A stretch of DNA of 64,000 nucleotides from CAVPJW01 sp963705525 (GTDB lineage: Bacteria > Acidobacteriota > Vicinamibacteria > Vicinamibacterales > CAVPJW01). The notes below the pieces were generated by a model that ran no database searches, was not told where the DNA came from, and saw only the letters and a list, made by a program, of their open reading frames with translations. The DNA is taken from contig CAVPJW010000007.1 of the NCBI GenBank assembly GCA_963705525.1, positions 62,001 to 126,000 on the forward strand, written 5' to 3'. The translations under genes and the position numbers were made by a program. Position 1 is the stretch's first letter. Every line of letters starts with the position of its first letter. Of the stretch, positions 52,314-62,051 are shown piece by piece.

Positions 52314-54584
52314 ATGAGTCCGACTGCATCGAAGCCAGCCAGGGACGCGGCAACCGATTCGCCATGGGAAGGGTTCCGCGGAGCCCTGTGGCAGAAGGAA
52401 ATCAACGTCCGCGCCTTCATCCAGCTCAATTACACCCCGTACGAAGGCGACGCGTCGTTCCTCGCGTCCGCGACCGAGCGGACGAAGAAGGTCTGGGACA
52501 AGCTGACCGCGCTGTTCGTCGAGGAACGCAAGAAGGGTGTGCTCGACATCTCTCAGATCCCGAGTTCGATCACCGCGCATGGGCCCGGCTACATCGACCG
52601 TGATCGCGAAGTCATCGTCGGGCTTCAGACCGACGCGCCGTTGAAGCGCGCGATCATGCCGAACGGCGGGCTGCGCATGGTCCTCAGCGCGCTGGAGGCG
52701 TACGGGTACACGCCGGATCCGCACATGGTGGAGGCGTTCACGAAATACCGGAAGACGCACAACGAGGGCGTGTTCGACGCGTACACCGCCGACATCCGCG
52801 CCTGCCGGAAATCGCATGTGCTCACGGGCCTGCCGGACGCCTACGGGCGCGGCCGCATCATCGGCGACTACCGGCGCGTGGCGCTCTATGGCGTGGACCG
52901 GCTGATCGCGCGGAAGAAGCAGGAGAAGCTGGCCCTCGATCCCGAGCCGTCCACCGAGGAGATCATCCGCGACCGTGAGGAACTGTCGGAGCAGATTCGG
53001 TCGCTACAGGAATTGAAGACGATGGCCGCGAGCTACGGATTCGACATCTCGGGCCCGGCGCGGACCGCTCGCGAAGCCGTGCAGTGGCTGTATTTCGGTT
53101 ACCTCGCCGCGGTGAAAGAGCAGAACGGCGCGGCCATGTCGCTGGGCCGCTGCTCGACCTTCCTCGACATCTACTTCGAGCGCGATCTCAAGGCGGGCCG
53201 GCTGACGGAGGAGCAGGCGCAGGAAATCATCGACGACTTCGTCATCAAGCTCCGCATCGTCCGGTTCCTCAGGACGCCCGAATACGACGAGCTGTTCGCC
53301 GGCGACCCCACGTGGGTGACCGAGTCCATCGGCGGAATGGGAGACGACGGTCGATCGCTCGTGACGAAGACCAGTTTCCGCATGCTGCAGACGCTCTACA
53401 ACCTGGGCCCCGCTCCGGAGCCCAATTTGACGATCTGGTACTCCGCGCGAATGCCGGACGGCTTCCGGAAGTTCGCGGCGAAGGTGGCCATCGACACCAG
53501 CTCGCTCCAGTTCGAGAGCGACGAAATCATGCGGCGAACGTGGGGCGACGACGGCGCGATCGCCTGTTGCGTGTCGCCGATGCTCGTGGGCAAACAGATG
53601 CAGTTCTTCGGCGCGCGCGCCAATCTGGCCAAGTGCCTGCTCTACGCCATCAACGGCGGCCGCGACGAGATGAGCGGCAAGCAGATCGGCCCAGCCTCGG
53701 AGCCGGTCAAGGGGGAGTACCTCGATTTCGACGAGGTGGTCGAGCGCTTCGACAAGATGATGGACTGGCTGGCCGGCGTGTACGTGAACGCCATGAATGT
53801 CATTCACTACATGCACGACAAGTACGCCTATGAGCGGCTCGAGATGGCACTGCACGACTACGCGCCGCTGCGGACGATGGCGTTCGGCATCGCCGGATTG
53901 TCGGTCGTGGCCGATAGCCTGTCGGCGATCAAGTATGCCCGGGTGAAGGCGACGCGGGATAAGACGGGCCTGATCACCGACTACGAGACCGAAGGCGAGT
54001 TCCCGATGTTTGGCAACAACGACAACCGCGTGGACCAGATCGCCAGCTATCTCGTGAGCGTCTTCATGGGCAAGCTGCGAAAGCATCCGACGTACCGGAA
54101 TGCCGTGCACACGCAATCAGTTCTAACCATCACGTCGAACGTCGTGTACGGGAAGGCAACCGGAAACACTCCGGACGGCCGGCGGCAGGGCGAGCCGTTC
54201 GCGCCCGGCGCCAACCCGATGCACGGGCGCGACAGCCACGGGATCATGGCGTCCGCGGCGTCGGTGGCGAAGATTCCCTACCGCGATGCGGCGGATGGCA
54301 TCTCGCTGACGGCCAGTCTGGTGCCGACGGGACTCGGCCGGATTCCCGAGGATCGGATCACCAACCTCACCCGCATATTGGATGCCTTCTTCAGCGCCAC
54401 CGGCTATCACATGAACGTGAACGTGCTGAACCGGGACACGCTGCTCGACGCGATGGATCATCCGGAAAAGTATCCGAGCCTGACGATTCGCGTCTCGGGC
54501 TACGCGGTGAATTTCGTCCGGCTCACGCGCGAGCAGCAGATGGACGTCATCAACCGCACCTTCCACGGAGACGCCGATGTCTGA
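52314..54584 (+). CDS. pflB: Pyruvate formate-lyase (formate C-acetyltransferase)
   Basis: 756 aa from the ATG at 52314, with TTGGAG upstream. The active-site pair is Cys418-Cys419 in IACCVSPM, and the glycyl-radical site is Gly729 in RVSGYAVNF near the C-terminus. SYGFDISGPARTAREAVQWLYFGYLAA, MSLGRCSTFLDIY-type and TGNTPDGRRQGEPFAPGANP segments are those of true PflB rather than of other glycyl-radical enzymes. It cleaves pyruvate and CoA to acetyl-CoA and formate and is destroyed by oxygen. Its end overlaps the activase gene by 8 bp. The operon indicates a capacity for anoxic energy metabolism. Confidence 0.93.
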   Translation: MSPTASKPARDAATDSPWEGFRGALWQKEINVRAFIQLNYTPYEGDASFLASATERTKKVWDKLTALFVEERKKGVLDISQIPSSITAHGPGYIDRDREVIVGLQTDAPLKRAIMPNGGLRMVLSALEAYGYTPDPHMVEAFTKYRKTHNEGVFDAYTADIRACRKSHVLTGLPDAYGRGRIIGDYRRVALYGVDRLIARKKQEKLALDPEPSTEEIIRDREELSEQIRSLQELKTMAASYGFDISGPARTAREAVQWLYFGYLAAVKEQNGAAMSLGRCSTFLDIYFERDLKAGRLTEEQAQEIIDDFVIKLRIVRFLRTPEYDELFAGDPTWVTESIGGMGDDGRSLVTKTSFRMLQTLYNLGPAPEPNLTIWYSARMPDGFRKFAAKVAIDTSSLQFESDEIMRRTWGDDGAIACCVSPMLVGKQMQFFGARANLAKCLLYAINGGRDEMSGKQIGPASEPVKGEYLDFDEVVERFDKMMDWLAGVYVNAMNVIHYMHDKYAYERLEMALHDYAPLRTMAFGIAGLSVVADSLSAIKYARVKATRDKTGLITDYETEGEFPMFGNNDNRVDQIASYLVSVFMGKLRKHPTYRNAVHTQSVLTITSNVVYGKATGNTPDGRRQGEPFAPGANPMHGRDSHGIMASAASVAKIPYRDAADGISLTASLVPTGLGRIPEDRITNLTRILDAFFSATGYHMNVNVLNRDTLLDAMDHPEKYPSLTIRVSGYAVNFVRLTREQQMDVINRTFHGDADV

Positions 54585-55414
54585 CGCACCGGTTGTGTCA
54601 CTCGAGGCGAAGAGCCCGTTTGAACTCCGGGTCCATCTGGGCGATGCCGTTCCCGAGCAGAGCGTTCGCGAGGCGTTGGCCAGCGGCGACATGGGGTTCC
54701 TGCACTCCTACACGACCGGTTCTACCGTCGATGGCCCGGGCGTGCGCGTCGTGGCGTGGACCACAGGCTGCATGTGGCGCTGCCAGTACTGCCACAACCC
54801 CGACACCTGGACGCTCAGCAACGGCATGCCGGTATCGGTGGCGAAGGCGGCGGAGGAACTGGGCAAGTACCGCCACGGCCTCAAGGTGATGTCGGGCGGC
54901 TTCACGCTGAGCGGCGGTGAGCCGCTGATGCAATGTCGGTTCGCGGCCAAGCTGCTGGCGGCCGCAAAGAAGATGGGCATTCACACGACGATTGAGACAA
55001 ACGGCTTCTACGGCGACCGGTTGTCCGACGCCGAGCTGGATACCATCGATCTCGTGATGCTCGGGATCAAGACGTGGGATCCCGCGCGTCATCTCGCGCT
55101 CACGGGGAAGGAGATCGGACCCACGCTCGAATTCGCCCGGCGGCTCGCGGCGCGCAGGCGGCCGATGTGGATTCGCTTCGTGCTGGTGCCGGGTCTGACC
55201 GACGATCTGGCCGATCTGGCGAAGACGGCGGAGTTCGCGGCGGGGCTTGGCAACGTCGAGCGCGTGGAAGTGCTGCCGTTCCATCAGATGGGCCGGTACA
55301 AGTGGGAACGGCTCGGCCTCGACCTACACACTCAAGGACGTGGAACCTCCGACGGCCGAGGCGGCCGAGCGGGCCTGCGAGGTCTTTCGGAGAGCCGGGC
55401 TCGAGGCGTACTAG
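54577..55414 (+). CDS. pflA: Pyruvate formate-lyase-activating enzyme (radical SAM), frameshift near the 3' end
   Basis: The ATG overlaps the pflB stop. The radical SAM motif is CMWRCQYC (Cys65, 69 and 72) within TTGCMWRCQYCHNP, followed by LSGGEPLMQ and IETNG as expected. The frame matches to KWERLGL (about 55318). It then leaves the family, while the next frame reads TYTLKDVEPPTAEAAERAC and stops at 55412-55414. Removing one C from GACCTAC (about 55320-55323) restores DYTLKDVEPP. The repaired protein would be about 278 aa. Unrepaired, the frame runs on to 56046 across the start of the next gene, which is clearly unnatural. It would install the glycyl radical on PflB. Confidence 0.85.
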
Positions 55415-55465
55415 CCGCCGCTACCGGAACGGGTTCTCCACTATCCTTCAAGGCCGGAGGCACGC

Positions 55466-57049
55466 GTGCTGGATACCGTCCGCTCTCTCCTCGAGCACTC
55501 CCCGTTGCTGGCGTTGTTTGCGGCGATCGGCATCGGCTACGCCATCGGTCGAATCTCGATCGCGGGCTTCTCGCTCGACGTCGGGGCCGTGCTGTTTGCG
55601 GGCCTGGCCCTCGGGGCGATTGCACCAAAGGCGGCGCCGCCGGCGCTCGTGAGTTCGGTCGGCCTCGTCATGTTCCTGTACGGCATCGGCATCCAGTACG
55701 GGCGGCAGTTCTTTGCAGGCCTGGGTGGCGCCGGCCTGATGTGGAACGCGCTGGGCGCCGGGGGGGTGTTGTGCGCGCTGGCCGTGGCGCTGGCCGCGGG
55801 CGTCGCGTTCGGCGTGTCGCCCGCGCACACGCTGGGGCTGTTCGCCGGGTCGATGACCAGCACGCCAGCCTTGCAGGCCGCCATCGACGCCGCCGGGGAC
55901 CGCGCGCCCGCGATTGGGTACTCTGTGGCCTATCCGATCGGCATCATCGTGCCGATTCTGTGCATCTTCACCTTTGCGCGGCTCGTGAAAGCCAGGCTGG
56001 CGCCGGCACCGGCACCGCCCGGCATCGTCGAGATCGTGCTCGCTGACAACCGGCAGGGCACGACGGTCGCCGAAGTGACGGCTGGCCTGCCGCCCGGCGT
56101 GCACATCGTGGCCGTTCGGCAGGGACGCACCAACAAGCTGCCCGATCCGCAGATTCGGCTCGACGCCGGAGACGGCCTGTTGCTGTTCGGTGAACCCGGC
56201 GCGCTCGACCAGGCCCGCCAGCAGTTCGGTCGCGTCGAATCCGGGAGCCTCGCCAGCGATCGCAGCACGCTGGACATCGGGAGGTTCTTCGTCTCGCGAG
56301 CCGCGCTGACCGGCGTCCCGATTGGCCGGATGACGTGGCCCGGCGGCGTAGACGCGAAGATTGTCGAAGTACGCCGCGGGGATGTCTTGTTGATCCCAGA
56401 CCCTGAGCTGGTGATCGAGTACGGCGACCGCGTGGCCGTGATCGCCGCGCGTCAGGCGCTCCCGATATTACGACAGCACTTCGGCGATTCGATCAAGTCG
56501 ACCACCGAGGTGTCGTACATGTCGGTCGGCCTGGGCATGTCGTTCGGCGTGCTTCTGGGCCTCGTGCCGATTCCGATTCCGGGTCTCGGCCAGTTCTCCC
56601 TCGGTCTCGCCGGTGGTCCACTCGTGGTTGCGCTGATTCTCGGCAGGCTTGGGCGGACTGGTCCGCTCGCGTGGCACATGCCCTTGCCGGCGAATCTCAC
56701 GCTGCGCACGTTCGGCCTGACGCTGTTCCTGGCGGCGGTGGGCCTCGGTTCGGGTGCGCCGTTCGTGGAAACTCTGGCCGGCGCCGGGCTGCTGTTCCTG
56801 GCGCTCGCGGCGGCCATCGTCCTGGGAGCCATGCTGATCGCGTTCCTGGTGGGACAGTTGGTGCTCCGGATGGCGACCGACGATCTGCTTGGCGTCGTGG
56901 CCGGAATTGCTGGCAATCCGGCGATTCTCGTCTATGCCAACACGGTGCAGCCGAGCGACCGCATCGACGCCGCTTTTGCGACGATCTACCCGACGCTGAC
57001 GATTCTCAAGATTCTCTGCGCGCAGGTCGCGCTCGGGCTGCTGCGCTAG
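55466..57049 (+). CDS. Membrane transporter of the AAE (aspartate:alanine exchanger) family with TrkA-C domains
   Basis: 527 aa from a GTG with GGAGG upstream. Two membrane halves of five or six segments (GIGYAIGRISIAG, FAGSMTSTPALQAAID; and SVGLGMSFGVLLGLVPIPIPG, VVAGIAGNPAILVYANT) flank a central soluble region with two TrkA-C (RCK-C) domains (ITRLD-like AGDGLLLFGEP and IEYGDRVAVIAA). This is the YidE/YbjL/AspT layout. Characterised members exchange dicarboxylates or amino acids. Placed 51 bp after pflA, it may export a fermentation product or exchange a carboxylate, which is inference. Confidence 0.86.
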   Translation: MLDTVRSLLEHSPLLALFAAIGIGYAIGRISIAGFSLDVGAVLFAGLALGAIAPKAAPPALVSSVGLVMFLYGIGIQYGRQFFAGLGGAGLMWNALGAGGVLCALAVALAAGVAFGVSPAHTLGLFAGSMTSTPALQAAIDAAGDRAPAIGYSVAYPIGIIVPILCIFTFARLVKARLAPAPAPPGIVEIVLADNRQGTTVAEVTAGLPPGVHIVAVRQGRTNKLPDPQIRLDAGDGLLLFGEPGALDQARQQFGRVESGSLASDRSTLDIGRFFVSRAALTGVPIGRMTWPGGVDAKIVEVRRGDVLLIPDPELVIEYGDRVAVIAARQALPILRQHFGDSIKSTTEVSYMSVGLGMSFGVLLGLVPIPIPGLGQFSLGLAGGPLVVALILGRLGRTGPLAWHMPLPANLTLRTFGLTLFLAAVGLGSGAPFVETLAGAGLLFLALAAAIVLGAMLIAFLVGQLVLRMATDDLLGVVAGIAGNPAILVYANTVQPSDRIDAAFATIYPTLTILKILCAQVALGLLR

Positions 57050-57151
57050 GCCAACCCACAGAAGGGCTGCAGCATCGCACCAACCGCAGCCTGTCGGGCC
57101 TACAGAGCACGCGCGTCGGCGATGCATCGAGGTCTTCATCGTCGCGCGGCT

Positions 57152-58681
57152 TCACGGCGTTGCGCGAGTGAAGCTGAGCGACTGAATGCGCGGTGTCGGC
57201 GTGGGCGCGAGCAGAATTTCACCGGTCACGCGGCCGTGCTCGCAGCTCCATGTGAAGCCGCCGGCGAGCGCGCCCGACGGCACGATCGGTCCGGCAGTCT
57301 CGCACTTCCCCACTTCTGCTTTCAGATCGCTGAAGTCACGAGCCCGGTGCTCCTCGTCGCGGTCCATCAGGAAGTTCATCGCGAGCACGTCGCCTGCTGA
57401 CGTCACTGAGCCCTCGGTGAACATCTTCACCGCCGCAGCGTAGGCGGTGGTCAGCGCGATCGACGGCGTCAACGATCGCGGCTTCAAACGTCCCGCCCGC
57501 AGGAGGGTCACAGCCGCGTCCCATACCGCAGGGCGAGGCCCCGCATACGTGCGATTGGCCAGCGCGAAGATGCCCACGCCGTAGTCGGGCAGGAGGAGCA
57601 CGTGCGAGCCGTAGCCAGGGTAGCCGCCGCTATGACTGAGGGTCAGGCCGAGCTCGCAATCGGTCGCCGCGTAGAAGCCCATGGCATACGTGGACGCCTC
57701 ACGGCACGCCTCGGGTCCGCTCGACCCGGGTCTCAGGCGCAGCGAGGGGAAGTTCGCGCCCTGCGCCAGCTCGCGCACGCTCGAGCGCCGAACGGGTCCG
57801 GTGTCGGCGCCATCGCGCGGTGGCCACGCGGAAAGCAGATACGCGACCCATTTCGCGTAGTCGTTGGCGCTCGTCTGGATGCCCCCCATTGCGCCGAAAG
57901 CACCGTGCGCCATCGTGGGCTCGAGCTTCCACGCGTTGTCTTCCCACCGGTAGCCGAGCGCGCGACGTTCGACTGGAGCGGCGGTCACGTCGTACCCGGT
58001 GGAGGTCATCTCCAAGGGCGTGAGGAGGAGGCGCTGGACGAAGTCCTTGTAGGGCTGCCCAGACACGTTGGCGACAATGCGGCCGAGCAGAGCGTAGCCC
58101 AGGTTCGAGTACTCCATCGCCATTGCCGGCGGTCGCGTGAATGGCACCCCGTCGCGCAGGAGACTCGTGAAGTCGTCCTCGGCGAGCGGCGTCTGCCGAT
58201 CGCCCCATGGATCGTCGGTGACGAACCCCGCGGTATGCGTCAGCAGCTCGCGCACTCGAATCTTCGGCGAGTCGTCCGTCGGATATTTCCAATCCCGCAG
58301 CTCCGGCACGTACGTTTCGACGGGCGCGTCAAGCGCGAGCTTGCCCTCGTCTCTGAGCTTCAGGATCGACAGCGCGGTGAACGCCTTGGTCATCGACGCG
58401 ATGCGGAAGAGCGTGTCAGCGGTGACGGGTCGCTTCGTTTCGACGTCCTGCACGCCCGCGCCTTTCACGTGCACCAGCCGGCCGTCCTGCACGATGCCCC
58501 AGACCATGCCGGGGATGTGCGCGTCGAGGCGGTAGTTCTCCATCGTCTTATCGACGTCGGCGAGCATCGTCGCGTCCTGGGCGAGCACGTGCTCAACAAA
58601 CGCACCGCTCATGATCGTCACGGCGATCGAGACGGCCGGGATCAGGACGCGACTCGGGCGGAGACCTTCGATGTGTGACAT
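57152..58681 (-). CDS. Serine hydrolase, beta-lactamase family (class C/PBP-like)
   Basis: 509 aa from the ATG at 58681, which has GGGAG before it; the frame could extend 46 codons further but without a site. A hydrophobic signal (VLIPAVSIAVTIMSGAF) leads to the catalytic domain: SMTK with the nucleophile Ser, YSNLG as the YxN motif and LSHSGGYPGYG in the KTG position. Such proteins are esterases, D-aminopeptidases or beta-lactamases of the periplasm. The C-terminal domain of about 120 residues is a lipocalin-like extension, common in relatives. It lies 37 bp downstream of the kinase/TPR gene on the same strand. Confidence 0.87.
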   Translation of the reverse strand: MSHIEGLRPSRVLIPAVSIAVTIMSGAFVEHVLAQDATMLADVDKTMENYRLDAHIPGMVWGIVQDGRLVHVKGAGVQDVETKRPVTADTLFRIASMTKAFTALSILKLRDEGKLALDAPVETYVPELRDWKYPTDDSPKIRVRELLTHTAGFVTDDPWGDRQTPLAEDDFTSLLRDGVPFTRPPAMAMEYSNLGYALLGRIVANVSGQPYKDFVQRLLLTPLEMTSTGYDVTAAPVERRALGYRWEDNAWKLEPTMAHGAFGAMGGIQTSANDYAKWVAYLLSAWPPRDGADTGPVRRSSVRELAQGANFPSLRLRPGSSGPEACREASTYAMGFYAATDCELGLTLSHSGGYPGYGSHVLLLPDYGVGIFALANRTYAGPRPAVWDAAVTLLRAGRLKPRSLTPSIALTTAYAAAVKMFTEGSVTSAGDVLAMNFLMDRDEEHRARDFSDLKAEVGKCETAGPIVPSGALAGGFTWSCEHGRVTGEILLAPTPTPRIQSLSFTRATP

Positions 58682-58718
58682 GAGCACTCCCAGGACGGTG
58701 AAGCAGTCGGCGTGACCG

Positions 58719-61700
58719 TCAACCTGCTTTTTTCTTCGCTTCGATAATCTCGGGTAGGGAAGGATCGGCGTCTTTCCACAAATCCAGGAATCGCAAGTAC
58801 TGGACCTTGGCGGCAGCATGATCCCCGGACTTGTCGAGCAGGCGGGCCATCGCCAGCACGTAACGAGGCTCGAGCACCATCGTCCACTTGCGGCCGATGT
58901 CCGGGGTCAGAAAGCTGCGGTAGATACCGATGGCTCCCGTGAGATCGCCGCGAGCCGCCTTGACTCGTGCCCCGCCGTCCAATGATTCGAACCCGTTCTC
59001 GAAGAACGTCCGCGCCAGGGTGTTGAGAAAAAACGGCGCCTTGATCTCCGGCTCGGCCGCGGCAAAGGCGGACTCCGCCGCGGCAAGATCCCCGGCGGCC
59101 AACGCGATCTCGCCTTCGAGCGATCGACGGAGGCTTCGCTCGAATAGCAGCTCGTCCTTGTAAATCTTCGTCAAGTCGGCCAGCCGTGCCCGCGCCTGCG
59201 GGATCCGCCCCTGGCGAGACTCGCTCACGCCCGCGTTCCAGTGCCACACGGCCTTCCAGACCCGGCGGCCGTCTGGATTCGGAACCTCGTCGATCGTTGC
59301 ACTGGCGCGGTCGAACAAGTCAACAGTCCGGCTGAAGTCGCCGCGTTCCATGGCGAGCGAGACTGACAGCTGCATGAATTGGAGGACAGTATTCGGGTTC
59401 TTCACCGTTCTTGCTTCGCGGATGCCCTCGGCGCCGATGCGTTCCGCCTCCTGGTACTGGCCGAGTCGTGAATGGAAAAATGCCGAGAGCCATTGCGCTT
59501 CCGTGAGGGGCACTGAGGCTTCTGACGAACCCTTCTCGAACAGCGCGGACTCCTGGAGGGCCTCGGGGTACCGGCCCAGCATGGCGAACGCCAACGCCCG
59601 CCCCTTGTACGAGTAGAAGAACGACGATTGAATCTTCAGGGCGCGTGTATAGCTGTCGATCGCCTTCTCGGGCTGACCCGTGATCAGGTAGGCCTCGCCC
59701 AGGCTGTCTTGAGGATTCGGCTCGTTCGGGCTCAGCCTCGCATACGTCTCGAGCTCACGGATTGCTTCCGGGTACCGGCCGACGCTCAGATACGCGTATC
59801 CGAGAGAGTTGCGAAGGGCGCCGCTCGACGGGACCGCCTTCACGGCACGCTCGCGAACGGCCAGTTCCTTGTCGGGCTGCCCAAGGCTGCCGTATGCCCT
59901 GGCCAACGTGCTCGTACGCGTTTTCTTCGTCCGGGTAGCGGCTGACGAGCGCTTCGAGCAACTCCGCTGCCTTGGCCGGCTGCGCGTCCCGGCGATACAC
60001 ATCCTGAGCTTCCAGGAGAAGCCGCTCCCGCTCCGGCAAACGCGAAATGTTGTCGCGAACCTTCTGGAGATAGGTTTCCGAAGCGCCGCGGTCACCGATG
60101 AACCGCGTCACGTCGAAAAGCACGAAGTAGGCCGACGCAAAGGTCGGATCGATGGCAACGGCTTTCTCGAGGAGACCCCGCGCTTCCGCGGTGCGAATGT
60201 TCTCGGCGGCTGTCTTGCCCTCTGTATACAGGCGATACGCCTCGAGCGACGAAGAGCTCACCTCGGCGACGCTCGTCGGCGCAGCTCGGCTACCCATCCG
60301 CAACGCATTCTGGATTTCCCGGGTCAGCTGGTCCACGAGCGGAAACACGTCGGCGCCCCGCGCGGTGCGCGCGCCGAGCACCCGCCCGCTCTCGACGTCC
60401 TGAAGCTGCAAATCGATCCGGACTTCCTGTCCTGACTTGAACACTGCCCCCGTGGCCACGGCCCCGGCGCCGGTGCGCCGAGCGACTTCGAGCACCTGAC
60501 CGCCCGATGTATCCGTGCCGGCCTGCCGCATCTGGTGCAGGATCTCCTCGACGCGCTGGCTGCTGATGACGTCGAGGCCCGGCGTCTGCGCCAGTCCGGT
60601 AAGCAGCATGTTGGGGACGCCTTTCCCCAGCCACCGCGCTTCCTCCGGCGCGCCTTGGGCGTCGAAGGGCATCACGGCGATAGCCGGGCGACCGGCCGCA
60701 CCGATGCCGGCGGCGGGACGCCGCGACGCGATCCAGAGATACGCGCCGACGGCAATCGCCGCGACGACCACGACCGCGACGGCGTAGCCGAGAGTGCGCC
60801 GCAAGGTGGCGCTCGTCTGCGAGGCCAGGGCGACCGGCGCCGCAGCCGCTTTTTTGCGAGTCGCGGCCGGGCTCGACGCTGGTTTCGTTCCAGCGCGCGG
60901 AGTGCTCGCGGTGCGCGCCCGATCCGTCGCATCCTTCCCCGTCGGTTCCCCGCTCTTTGGCTTCTTCGCCCGTGGACGCGCGGGACGGGGCGCCGCGAGG
61001 GCGGCGGAGTCGGCGGCCTGCACCGCTTTGGTCGAGTCGAGCGATCGTTTCAGACGCTTGAGATCCGCGCGCACGTCCGCCGTCGTCTGGTAGCGGAGCT
61101 CGCGATCCTTCTCCAGCATCTTCGCGATGATCTGCTCGAGGTCTGCGGGCACGCTGGGGTTCAGCCGGACGGGCGGCGTCGGCGTTCGGTTGAGAATGGC
61201 GTCGAAGACCATCGCCGTCGTGCGTCCCATGAACGCCTGCTGGCCCGTGGCCATCTCGTACAGGACCAGGCCGAACGAGAACACATCGGTGCGCGCATCC
61301 ACCTCGTCGCCGCTCGCCTGCTCTGGCGACATGTAGGCGACGGTGCCCATCGCGACGCCGGGACTGGTGAGCAGGTCGTCCCGTGCCGCGATCGTCGGCA
61401 TCGCCGCCTCGGTCGCAAACGGAACGGATTGTCGCTGCACCACGAGCTTGGCCAGACCGAAGTCCAGGATCTTCGCGTGGCCTCGCGCCGTGACGAAGAT
61501 GTTGGCCGGCTTGATGTCGCGATGCACGACGCCGTTTGCATGCGCCGCGTCGAGCCCGTCGGCAATCTGCACGGCGAGGTCAACGACCTCATCGATCGCG
61601 AGCGGCTTGCCCTCGATCCTGTGTTTCAGCGTCTGGCCCTCGAGGACCTCCATGACGATGAAGTGGCGGTGGTCGTGCTCGGGACTCTCGCCGATGTCGA

Positions 61701-61935
61701 AGATGGTGCAGATGTTCGGATGGTTCAGGTTCGAGGCTGCGCGCGCTTCACGCTGGAATCGCTCGATCGCCTGCAGATCCCGCGACAGTTCCTGCGGAAG
61801 GAATTTGAGCGCCACCTTCCGCCCGAGGCGAACGTCTTCGGCCAGGTACACGACCCCCATGCCACCGCCGCCCAGGTGCTGGAGCACGCGGTAGTGCGAG
61901 ACGGTCTGGCCAATCAACGGGTCGCTGGTCGTCAT
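58719..61935 (-). CDS. Ser/Thr protein kinase with TolB-like and TPR domains, one frameshift
   Basis: From the ATG at 61935: a PknB-type kinase (GGGGMGVVYLAEDVRLGRK, HRDIKPANIF at about 135, DFGLAKL, GTVAYMSPEQASG). A basic Ala/Pro-rich linker and one membrane segment follow (about 385-405), then a TolB-N-like domain (AIAVMPFDAQGAPEEARWLG, VEEILHQMRQAG) and TPR repeats. At about 59907 the frame breaks after DEENAYEH, and the TPRs continue in the next frame (LARAYGSLGQPDKELAV) to 58719. One extra base explains this. The repaired protein would be about 1070 aa. It probably couples a periplasmic TPR/TolB sensor to cytoplasmic phosphorylation. Confidence 0.83.
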
Positions 61936-62051
61936 GCTCGGCGCCCAGATTGTATCGGACCCTGGGACCCCACAGCCATTCATCTCCCGACCCACTCGCA
62001 GTAGCCGAATTTCGATCGCTGTGCTAGGGTCAGGGCGCAGTCTGATTCCTC

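Noticed and set aside
50985..52817. A 610-codon minus-strand open frame
   Set aside because: It is antisense to ackA and the start of pflB, both of which carry complete catalytic motifs.
54577..56046. A 489-aa fusion of the PflB activase with a basic domain
   Set aside because: The C-terminal 240 residues are a shadow of the transporter gene, reached only through a one-base frameshift.
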